From contig NZ_MKQD01000016.1 in the NCBI RefSeq assembly GCF_001913705.1, positions 1 through 64,000 on the forward strand: a stretch of DNA of 64,000 nucleotides, in the 5' to 3' direction. The notes beneath the pieces are model-generated. The model had not been told where the DNA came from. It was given only the letters and a program-made list of their open reading frames with translations, and ran no database searches. Each line of letters opens with the position of its first letter. Within the stretch, counting starts at the first letter, position 1. The position numbers were made by a program, and so were the translations under genes. Positions 57,087-64,000 of this stretch are shown here, one piece after another. This stretch comes from Thalassotalea sp. PP2-459. Its GTDB lineage: Bacteria; Pseudomonadota; Gammaproteobacteria; Enterobacterales; Alteromonadaceae.

Positions 57087-59177
57087 ATGTCAGATTTAAG
57101 CAAATACAGAAATATTGGTATTTTCGCTCACGTTGATGCTGGTAAAACCACAACAACTGAACGAATTTTGAAACTTACAGGTAAAATCCATAAACTTGGT
57201 GAAGTTCACGATGGTGAATCTACTACAGACTTCATGGAACAAGAAGCTGAGCGCGGTATTACTATCCAATCAGCTGCAGTAACATGTGAGTGGAAAAAGC
57301 ACCGTTTTAACGTAATTGACACTCCTGGTCACGTTGATTTCACCGTTGAAGTATATCGTTCATTAAAAGTGCTTGATGGTGGTATTGGTGTATTCTGTGG
57401 TTCTGGTGGTGTAGAGCCGCAATCAGAAACTAACTGGCGCTATGCTAACGAATCAAAAGTAGCTCGTTTAATATTTGTAAACAAGCTTGACCGTTTAGGT
57501 GCAGATTTCTACCGTGTTAAAGACCAAGTAAAAAATGTACTTGGTGCACGCCCACTTGTCATGACTTTACCAATCGGTGAAGAAGATGACTTCGTTGGCG
57601 TTGTCGATGTTTTATCTCAAAAAGCGTACATTTGGGATGATTCAGGTCAACCTGAAAATTATGAAATACAAGATATTCCTGCCGATATGGTAGACGACGC
57701 TGCAATGTATCGTGAAGAATTAATCGAAACTGCTCTAGAAGCAGATGAAGATTTATTAATGGAATACTTAGAGGGTGAAATTACCCCTACTGAAGAACAA
57801 ATCAAAGCATGTATTCGTAAGGGTACAAATGAGCTAATGTTCTTCCCAACATACTGTGGTTCTGCATTTAAGAACAAAGGTATGCAGCTTCTTCTTGATG
57901 CTGTTGTTGACTACTTACCAGCACCAACAGAAGTTCCACCTCAGCCGTTAACGGATGAAGAAGGTGAACCAACAGGCGAATTCGCTATTGTTGATGCTGA
58001 TAAAGAACCGTTCCGTGCATTAGCGTTTAAAATTATGGATGATCGTTTTGGTGCCCTTACGTTCGTACGTATCTATTCAGGTCGTATCAAGAAAGGTGAC
58101 ACTGTACTTAACTCATTCACAGGCAAAACAGAACGTATCGGCCGTATGGTTGAGATGCAAGCTGATGATCGTACCGAGTTAACAGAAGCACAAGCGGGTG
58201 ACATTTTAGCAATCGTTGGTATGAAGAATGTTCAAACAGGTCACACACTATGTGACGTTAAGAACCCTTGTACACTAGAAGCAATGGTATTCCCAGAACC
58301 AGTAATCTCAATTGCTGTAGCACCTAAAGATAAAGGTTCAACTGAGAAAATGGGTATTGCTATTGGTAAGATGGTTGCTGAAGATCCTTCTTTCCAAGTT
58401 GAAACAGATGAAGATTCAGGTGAGACCATCCTTAAAGGTATGGGTGAGCTTCACTTAGATATCAAAGTAGACATCTTGAAGCGTACTTACGGTGTTGAAC
58501 TTGAAGTAGGTAAGCCACAAGTAGCATACCGTGAAACAATCACACAAGAGATTGAAGATTCTTATACGCATAAGAAACAATCTGGTGGTTCTGGTCAATT
58601 CGGTAAAATTGATTACCGCATCAAGCCAGGCGAGCAAAACTCAGGTTTCGTATTCAAATCAACTGTTGTTGGTGGTAACGTTCCTAAAGAATTCTTCCCT
58701 GCCATTGAAAAAGGCTTCAAGGGCATGATGGATGAAGGTGTTCTTGCTGGTTTCCCTGTATTAGATGTAGAAGTTGAATTATTCGACGGTGGTTTCCACG
58801 CGGTGGATTCATCAGCTGTTGCATTCGAAATCGCCGCTAAAGGCGCATTCCGTCAGTCAATTCCAAAAGCAGGTGCACAATTACTTGAACCGGTAATGAA
58901 AGTTGATGTGTATACTCCTGAAGACAACGTAGGTGACGTAATTGGTGACCTTAACCGTCGTCGTGGTATGATCAAAGACCAAGAAGCTGGCACTACAGGT
59001 GTTCGCATTAAAGGTGACGTACCACTTTCTGAGATGTTCGGTTACATTGGACACTTACGTACAATCACTTCAGGTCGTGGTCAATTCTCTATGGAATTCA
59101 GCCACTACTCAGCTTGTCCAAGCAATGTAGCTGAAGAAGTAATTGCTGAAGCAAAAGCACGTAAAGACGCTAAGTAA
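57087..59177 (+). CDS. fusA: Elongation factor G, second-type paralogue (FusB-like)
   Basis: A 696-residue translational GTPase. The G domain has [11 protein letters not shown] (P loop), DTPGHVDF and NKLDR; domains II to V follow in order, ending SRRG-like [11 protein letters not shown] and [19 protein letters not shown]. The N terminus ([16 protein letters not shown]) and [20 protein letters not shown] resemble the extra EF-G (often called fusB) of Shewanella and Alteromonas rather than the str-operon EF-G. It is alone, with no rpsL, rpsG or tuf beside it. All G-domain motifs are intact, so it should be an active GTPase. Confidence 0.9.
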   Translation: MSDLSKYRNIGIFAHVDAGKTTTTERILKLTGKIHKLGEVHDGESTTDFMEQEAERGITIQSAAVTCEWKKHRFNVIDTPGHVDFTVEVYRSLKVLDGGIGVFCGSGGVEPQSETNWRYANESKVARLIFVNKLDRLGADFYRVKDQVKNVLGARPLVMTLPIGEEDDFVGVVDVLSQKAYIWDDSGQPENYEIQDIPADMVDDAAMYREELIETALEADEDLLMEYLEGEITPTEEQIKACIRKGTNELMFFPTYCGSAFKNKGMQLLLDAVVDYLPAPTEVPPQPLTDEEGEPTGEFAIVDADKEPFRALAFKIMDDRFGALTFVRIYSGRIKKGDTVLNSFTGKTERIGRMVEMQADDRTELTEAQAGDILAIVGMKNVQTGHTLCDVKNPCTLEAMVFPEPVISIAVAPKDKGSTEKMGIAIGKMVAEDPSFQVETDEDSGETILKGMGELHLDIKVDILKRTYGVELEVGKPQVAYRETITQEIEDSYTHKKQSGGSGQFGKIDYRIKPGEQNSGFVFKSTVVGGNVPKEFFPAIEKGFKGMMDEGVLAGFPVLDVEVELFDGGFHAVDSSAVAFEIAAKGAFRQSIPKAGAQLLEPVMKVDVYTPEDNVGDVIGDLNRRRGMIKDQEAGTTGVRIKGDVPLSEMFGYIGHLRTITSGRGQFSMEFSHYSACPSNVAEEVIAEAKARKDAK

Positions 59178-59200
59178 TTTAGCCCTTTAACGCTTTTTGA

Positions 59201-59227
59201 AAAGCCTCGCTCATGCGGGGCTTTTTT
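59201..59227 (+). terminator. Terminator of the EF-G gene
   Basis: AAAGCCTCGC and GCGGGGCTTT pair with one wobble around TCAT, followed by a T-run, 23 bases after the stop. Confidence 0.9.
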
Positions 59228-59476
59228 ATGTGCTTTGTCTTATTCTAAAGTTTCACACAACACTTTAATTTGCCATAAACGTTAAATAAATCCGCACAAT
59301 ATATTCACAACATTAATACAACCTTCCATTATTTTTATAAATATCAATAAAATAGAATTAATTATATTTTTCTTCGTTTAACACCACTTGCCCATTGAAT
59401 ATTAGCTATCTACCTTAATTTGACAGCAGGGATCACATGAGCCCGCGATAACAGTTTTAGCGATTAAGGAAGATAG

Positions 59477-60724
59477 GTGTCACAATTATTTAGAAAACAA
59501 GCGGTAGATGCACAAGGACAGCGCCTCGTGGGCTCAGTCACCTTAGCACAACCCATCCCTCTTAAACTGACCGTGTTAGTCATTTCGATTACAGTGTTAG
59601 TTACCTTAATATTTCTGTTCAATGCCGAATATACAAGGAAAGAAACTGTTATAGGTTTTTTAAGGCCTAATAAAGGGCTCATCAAAAGCTTCTCAGAAAA
59701 AACCGGCACAATCAAAGAAGTACTAGTATCGGCAGGGCAGTTAGTCGAGAAAGGAACCCCTTTAGTATCTATCGTCAGCAACAGAGCCTTAGAAAATGGT
59801 GACGATGTTAATCAACAACTGATTAAAGACGTTGAACTACAAATAAGCCTTCAAAGCCAAGAACTCTCTGAGTTACCTCTGTTAGAAAAACGTTCAACTG
59901 ATGAATTAAATCAGCAAATAGTATTAGCACATCAATCATTAGTGGCACTACAAGCACAGAAAGCGTTAATAGATGAAAAATTAGCATTGTTAGAAAAGCA
60001 AACATTGCAACTAACGTCACTACATCAAAAAGGATATATTTCAACTCTCGATATACAACAACAACGCGAACGGCATTTAACAGTCAAACAAGAGTCAGAG
60101 CAGTTAGTGACATCACAAGTTAGCTTACATCAAAAAATTAGCCAATTAGAAAACCAGCAACTTTCACAACCATTTGAATTCGCTTCCAAACGCAGAATAT
60201 TACAGCAACGTATTTCTACCTTTAATAGTCAATTAACTAACATCAAAAATAACTTTAGTCATGTGGTTAAGGCGACGCATAGTGGCATTGTTACCGATAT
60301 TCATATTTTACCCGGCGAAACGCTGAATAAAATCAGGCCACTTTTAACTATATTGCCACACAACTCATCATTAATTGCAGAGCTTATGCTCCCTACGCGT
60401 TCAGCAGGCTTTATTGGGGAAGGAGATAAAACTTATTTGCGATTTGATGCTTTTCCACACCAACGCTTTGGTTTTATTACCGGAAAAGTCACTCGAGTAG
60501 ATAATGCATTGATCACCCAACAAGATGTCAATTTTCCAATCAGTATAACCGAGCCAGTATACCGCCTTCAGGCAAAGTTAAATAAACAGTTCATCGATGT
60601 TTACGATAAAAAACTACCGTTAAAAAGTGGCATGATGTTTCAAGCAGATATTGTACTTGATAAACGATCTTTATTTGAGTGGGTTATTGATCCAATTCTC
60701 AGCGTTAAAGGAAAATTAAGGTAA
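59477..60724 (+). CDS. HlyD-family membrane fusion protein of a peptide exporter
   Basis: A 415-residue periplasmic adaptor. A short cytoplasmic start is followed by one membrane helix (about 33-52), a lipoyl half (SFSEKTGTIKEVLVSAGQLV), a long coiled coil (about 110-255), the second lipoyl half (VVKATHSGIVTDIHILPGE) and a beta-barrel domain. The type is that of CvaA/MchE, which link a C39 ABC transporter to an outer-membrane channel. The start is a GTG, six bases after AAGGA. First gene of a four-gene export cluster with spacings of 4, 2 and 54 bases. Confidence 0.88.
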   Translation: MSQLFRKQAVDAQGQRLVGSVTLAQPIPLKLTVLVISITVLVTLIFLFNAEYTRKETVIGFLRPNKGLIKSFSEKTGTIKEVLVSAGQLVEKGTPLVSIVSNRALENGDDVNQQLIKDVELQISLQSQELSELPLLEKRSTDELNQQIVLAHQSLVALQAQKALIDEKLALLEKQTLQLTSLHQKGYISTLDIQQQRERHLTVKQESEQLVTSQVSLHQKISQLENQQLSQPFEFASKRRILQQRISTFNSQLTNIKNNFSHVVKATHSGIVTDIHILPGETLNKIRPLLTILPHNSSLIAELMLPTRSAGFIGEGDKTYLRFDAFPHQRFGFITGKVTRVDNALITQQDVNFPISITEPVYRLQAKLNKQFIDVYDKKLPLKSGMMFQADIVLDKRSLFEWVIDPILSVKGKLR

Positions 60725-60728
60725 GCAT

Positions 60729-61106
60729 ATGTTGGCAAAACACTCATATATGGCATACGCCTTATTAAAATTAAAAACACTTATTGTTGATACCCCTTTG
60801 AAGGTTTCATTACTTACTGGTCAATTATTGATTGCATGTATCTTTTTATTCCATGGGAATAATCCTTTACTTGTGCTATCTGCTAGCCTGTTAGTGATCA
60901 GTAGTATTTTAATTATATATTCAATAAAGCGTAATTCCCCATTATTTTTTTCATTAAGCGAAGCCGCTACATGTTGTACATTTGTTTTATTCTTTACTGC
61001 TGTTTCTGATCTAATGCTACATGGCTTTTGGCTTTTCTATAGCGTGTTATTAGTACTGTATATGTACTTTATTCAGCTGATAAAAGTAATAGAAGAGGAT
61101 CAATAA
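60729..61106 (+). CDS. Unknown small membrane protein in the export operon
   Basis: A 125-residue protein with four hydrophobic segments (about 27-43, 47-65, 78-93 and 96-117) and a short polar end (KVIEEDQ). I do not recognise a family. It lies four bases after the fusion protein gene and two bases before the next small gene, so it is part of the exporter operon. A role as an immunity protein or an exporter accessory is conceivable but only from position. Confidence 0.65.
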   Translation: MLAKHSYMAYALLKLKTLIVDTPLKVSLLTGQLLIACIFLFHGNNPLLVLSASLLVISSILIIYSIKRNSPLFFSLSEAATCCTFVLFFTAVSDLMLHGFWLFYSVLLVLYMYFIQLIKVIEEDQ

Positions 61107-61108
61107 TC

Positions 61109-61516
61109 ATGATGAATTTCAGCGTCAGCTATCGTGTAAATCATCTATTAAACAGCATATTTCTTTTGCTTGTTGTTAGCCTGCTATCTCCTGAAAATAG
61201 TATGTACTTTATTTGTATTGGTGTTTGGTTAACGCTTAGCTTACTTGATGTATTTCTAATCTATCGAAATGCCAATATATTATTATTTTCACGCATGAGT
61301 GAGAACGAATTTATTATTCACCACCGCACAGGGAAGATGACTTACCTGCCAAAGGCAAGTCTGTATGTTCAACGATATCTATGTTTTTACCGAATATATT
61401 TAGCCAACGAGCAATTAACTCAAAGGTTTTATTTTCTTTCATGTCCAAATTTCAAAATTGATTTCGCACCAATTAACTATAGCAGCCTAAAAGATCTGCT
61501 TATTGCAGGCGAATAG
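61109..61516 (+). CDS. Unknown small membrane protein with cytoplasmic domain
   Basis: A 135-residue protein with two close membrane segments (about 12-27 and 32-50) followed by a soluble domain of about 80 residues (RMSENEFIIHHRTGKMTYLP), with a layout like bacterial PH-domain (YcxB-like) proteins. No family is certain. It is translated right after the previous small gene. Position again suggests immunity or exporter assembly. Confidence 0.6.
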   Translation: MMNFSVSYRVNHLLNSIFLLLVVSLLSPENSMYFICIGVWLTLSLLDVFLIYRNANILLFSRMSENEFIIHHRTGKMTYLPKASLYVQRYLCFYRIYLANEQLTQRFYFLSCPNFKIDFAPINYSSLKDLLIAGE

Positions 61517-61570
61517 CAATAACACATAAGTAAGAGCATTGAGTCACACATTAATAAGGGATTTAATTAA

Positions 61571-63718
61571 ATGGATTTAGCTGCAAATACCACTCAATTA
61601 CTTGAGTTTTCAACGAAAAAAAGAGTGCCGCTAATATTACAAGCAGAAGTTGCTGAGTGTGGTTTAGCTGCAATTGCAATGGTGGCATCGTATTTTGGTC
61701 ACCAACTAGATATGCAAGCTATGCGAAGTCGCTTCTCAGCTAACCTAAAAGGAATGAATTTACAGCAACTTATTGAACTGTCGGACAGTTTAGGATTAGC
61801 AAGTAGGCCATTGCAATGCCCATTAGAAGATATTAACAAGCTTAATTTACCCTGTATTTTACATTGGGATATGAACCACTTTGTTGTACTAACCAAAATA
61901 GCGAAAAATAAGTTTTATATTAATGACCCAGCTCTGGGTAAGCGTGTTTACTCTAAAGAAGAATTTAGTCAGCATTTTACCGGTATAGCACTAGAGCTTT
62001 CTCCAACCTCAAAATTTGAAGCACGCATTGAGCATCAAAAAATGCGAATTTCACAATTGTGGAGTAATATCACAGGCCTGAAATCAGCCTTGTTGAAGCT
62101 ATTATGTCTCTCATTGTTTTTACAAATTTTTTCACTCATGACTCCGTATTACATGCAATGGGTAGTGGATGAAGTACTCATTAGTTACGACAAATCATTA
62201 TTGGTTGTTCTTGCTTTCGGATTTGCACTACTAGCGATCGTAACTGTAGTTACAAATACCATTAGAAGTTGGTTAATTTTACGTTTATCGAGCATGCTTA
62301 ATATGCAAATGGGCGTTAACTTACTTCGCCATTTATTGCGCTTACCAATGAATTACTTTGAGTCGAGACATATCGGTGATGTTGTTTCTCGCTTTGGTTC
62401 CCTTAATCAAGTGCGAGAAAGAATGACTACTGGCATAGTAGAGACAACGGTTGATGGGCTGATGTCAGTTATCGTACTTGTTATGATGCTAATGTACTCT
62501 ATTAAGCTCACCTTAATCGTGCTTTCTGCAATAGCACTGTATATTATTTTCCGGGTATCTTTATACCAACCCCTCCATAGAGCAACAGAAGATTCCATTC
62601 AAAATTCAGCAAAAGAACAAAGTAATTTTTTAGAAAATATAAGGGGCATACAAACTATTAAGCTGTTCGGCAACGAAGCGCAGCGTCAAGGTATCTGGCA
62701 AAATCGATTTGCCGAAGTTATTAATGCCGATATTCACCTTGGAAAGTTAAAAATTGGTTTTGAAAACTTCAACAAAGCATTGTTCGGTTTAGAAAATGTA
62801 TTAGTTATTTATTTTGCTGCAACAGCAGTTATGGGGAGTGAGTTATCTATCGGTATGGTATTAGCCTTCATTGCATATAAGGGACAGTTAACGCAAAGCA
62901 TCACAAACCTTATAGAACAACTGATTCAATTTAAAATGATGCGCCTACACTTAGACAGAATTGCTGATATTGCATTATCAAAGACAGAAAAACACCGGGA
63001 ATCTTCATTTCCTATAAAGCAAGAAATGCAAGAACATGCTGGAGAGCTTCGTTTAGAAAATGTTTGCTTTTGTTATAATAACGATGAACCGCCCATCATT
63101 AATAATTTAACTTTTACTATAAATTCTGGGGATTGCATCGCCATCACTGGTGCTTCTGGCTCAGGTAAATCTACTTTGATTAAGCTGATGTTAGGCTTAC
63201 TTTCCCCAACTTCTGGAAAGATATTTTTCAATAATCAAGATATTACACAAATAGGGCTTAAAAACTACCGTAAAATTATTGCTGCGGTTATGCAAAATGA
63301 CACACTATTAGCAGGCTCTATTGCTGATAATATTTCCTTTTTCGACCCTGAGCCAAACTATTTAAAAGTAGAACAATGCGCACAATTAGCCGCCATTCAT
63401 CAAGATATTTGCCAGATGACCATGGGCTATAATGCACTCGTTGGTGATATGGGTGCTTGCTTATCAGGCGGTCAGCAACAACGAATCCTACTCGCAAGAG
63501 CATTATACAAAAAGCCCAGTATTCTTTTCTTAGATGAAGCAACGAGTCATCTAGACAGCGAAAACGAAATTAAAATATGTGAAAAAATCCAAGACTTATC
63601 GATGACTAGGGTCATGATTGCTCATCGACCAGACACCATTAAACATGCAAAAAAGGTATTAACATTAACCAATGGCCTACTCGAAGATATATCACAACAG
63701 CATTTGCAAATCGGTTAA
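61571..63718 (+). CDS. C39-peptidase ABC transporter for double-glycine peptides
   Basis: A 715-residue peptidase-containing exporter. The C39 peptidase (about 15-140) has the catalytic Cys in AEVAECGLAAIAMVA, the His in WDMNHFVVL and the Asp in INDPALGK. Six membrane helices (about 165-450) and an ATPase follow, with Walker A GASGSGKST, signature LSGGQQQRILLARAL and Walker B ILFLDEATSHLD. All catalytic residues are intact. Such proteins cut after Gly-Gly and export bacteriocins or microcins. A matching substrate frame starts 84 bases downstream. The relation to CvaB/MchF is by architecture. Confidence 0.92.
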   Translation: MDLAANTTQLLEFSTKKRVPLILQAEVAECGLAAIAMVASYFGHQLDMQAMRSRFSANLKGMNLQQLIELSDSLGLASRPLQCPLEDINKLNLPCILHWDMNHFVVLTKIAKNKFYINDPALGKRVYSKEEFSQHFTGIALELSPTSKFEARIEHQKMRISQLWSNITGLKSALLKLLCLSLFLQIFSLMTPYYMQWVVDEVLISYDKSLLVVLAFGFALLAIVTVVTNTIRSWLILRLSSMLNMQMGVNLLRHLLRLPMNYFESRHIGDVVSRFGSLNQVRERMTTGIVETTVDGLMSVIVLVMMLMYSIKLTLIVLSAIALYIIFRVSLYQPLHRATEDSIQNSAKEQSNFLENIRGIQTIKLFGNEAQRQGIWQNRFAEVINADIHLGKLKIGFENFNKALFGLENVLVIYFAATAVMGSELSIGMVLAFIAYKGQLTQSITNLIEQLIQFKMMRLHLDRIADIALSKTEKHRESSFPIKQEMQEHAGELRLENVCFCYNNDEPPIINNLTFTINSGDCIAITGASGSGKSTLIKLMLGLLSPTSGKIFFNNQDITQIGLKNYRKIIAAVMQNDTLLAGSIADNISFFDPEPNYLKVEQCAQLAAIHQDICQMTMGYNALVGDMGACLSGGQQQRILLARALYKKPSILFLDEATSHLDSENEIKICEKIQDLSMTRVMIAHRPDTIKHAKKVLTLTNGLLEDISQQHLQIG

Positions 63719-63788
63719 ATAACGGTTTTGCATTTACACCTGATGGGCAACAGCCTTATCAATTTAGTTAACCGAATAACCGAAAATA

Positions 63789-63795
63789 AAAGGAG
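63789..63795 (+). promoter_or_regulatory. Strong ribosome binding site before an ATA codon
   Basis: AAAGGAG lies exactly seven bases before ATA at 63803, which starts the double-glycine leader frame. No ATG, GTG or TTG follows at a usable distance in this frame. It is the evidence for the start proposed for the next feature. Confidence 0.6.
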
Positions 63796-63802
63796 TTTTA
63801 TA

Positions 63803-63964
63803 ATAAAAACTGTAAGTAAAGAAAATTTTCATGACGTCACTGGAGGTAATAGATATGCCAACCTTAAAAATGACATCAGAGTGAGAATTCAATCTTTACA
63901 CATATATAAAGTAATTATTAATACGTGTGGCTATGTCAAGCCTCAACGTAAATTACACTATTAG
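63803..63964 (+). CDS. Candidate double-glycine microcin/bacteriocin precursor
   Basis: A 53-codon frame. The leader reads (I/M)KTVSKENFHDVTGG: Val -12, Ser -11, Phe -7, Val -4 and Gly-Gly at -2/-1 fit the consensus cut by C39 exporters, and 15 residues is a normal leader length. The 38-residue core (NRYANLKNDIRVRIQ at its start, CGYVKPQRKLHY at its end) has eight Lys/Arg against one Asp and one Cys, so it is strongly cationic. The start would be ATA behind a consensus ribosome site; an ATG at 63743 is in frame but has none and gives a 35-residue leader. ATA may be a true rare start, a recent ATG-to-ATA loss, or a sequence error. The neighbouring C39 exporter makes this its most likely substrate. 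Confidence 0.55.
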   Translation: MKTVSKENFHDVTGGNRYANLKNDIRVRIQSLHIYKVIINTCGYVKPQRKLHY

Positions 63965-64000
63965 ATAACACTTTACATACTTAACCAAATAATTTTATAA

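Noticed and set aside
63728-63802. Longer N-terminal extension of the Gly-Gly peptide from TTG 63728 or ATG 63743
   Set aside because: Neither codon has a ribosome binding site, and the extension passes through the strong AAAGGAG site that better serves ATA at 63803.

Overview
The window is a 64 kb piece of a low-GC marine gammaproteobacterial chromosome. The gene order is that of the Alteromonadales, and the closest fit by inference is Colwelliaceae (Colwellia or Thalassotalea type). Much of it matches the E. coli 74-75 min region, with fkpA, slyX, yheV, yheS, yheU, nudE, yrfG, hslR, hslO, yhfA and prkB, followed by the S10, spc and alpha ribosomal operons. These are mixed with lineage-specific genes: a complete type II secretion operon, a DUF3802 gene and a second EF-G. 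No rRNA, tRNA, CRISPR array or intact insertion sequence was seen.

Layout. 0-8.7 kb is accessory: a DUF4153 membrane protein; a TetR-controlled operon with a clear palindromic operator over its start; a LytS/LytTR two-component pair; an ECF sigma factor with a membrane-anchored LolA-like partner; and an L-2-hydroxyglutarate oxidase-like flavoprotein. 8.8-19.9 kb holds housekeeping genes: S1/P1 nuclease, Rsd, FkpA, a WD40 lipoprotein, SlyX, YheV, YheS, a Sel1 protein, a minimal flagellin-like protein, YheU, YceI, CysQ, NudE and YrfG. 19.9-31.3 kb is gspCDEFGHIJKLMN on the minus strand. 31.4-37.1 kb holds hslR-hslO, a large TonB-dependent receptor, DUF3802 and OsmC genes; prkB follows.

38.1-52.1 kb is the ribosomal block on the minus strand: S10 operon (rpsJ to rpsQ), spc operon (rplN to rpmJ with secY) and alpha operon (rpsM to rplQ with rpoA). 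I see a promoter and an approximately 167-nt structured leader before rpsJ, a terminator after rpsQ, an unusually large rpsQ-rplN gap with its own promoter, an S4-type alpha-operon leader before a GTG-started rpsM, and a final terminator after rplQ. Three small genes easily missed are rpmD, rpmJ and a 42-residue DUF3149-like gene.

52.3-56.8 kb, just upstream of the ribosomal block, is an ECF sigma / anti-sigma-like / double-PDZ protein operon followed by a second, paralogous double-PDZ gene. I do not recognise it as a described system. 57.1-59.2 kb is a fusB-type EF-G. 59.5 kb to the end is a peptide export locus: a HlyD-family fusion protein, two small unknown membrane proteins and a C39-peptidase ABC transporter. 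Directly downstream is a reading frame with a textbook double-glycine leader, a strong ribosome binding site placed before an ATA codon, and a strongly cationic 38-residue core. This microcin-like cassette is the best candidate for an undescribed system. It may continue beyond the window.
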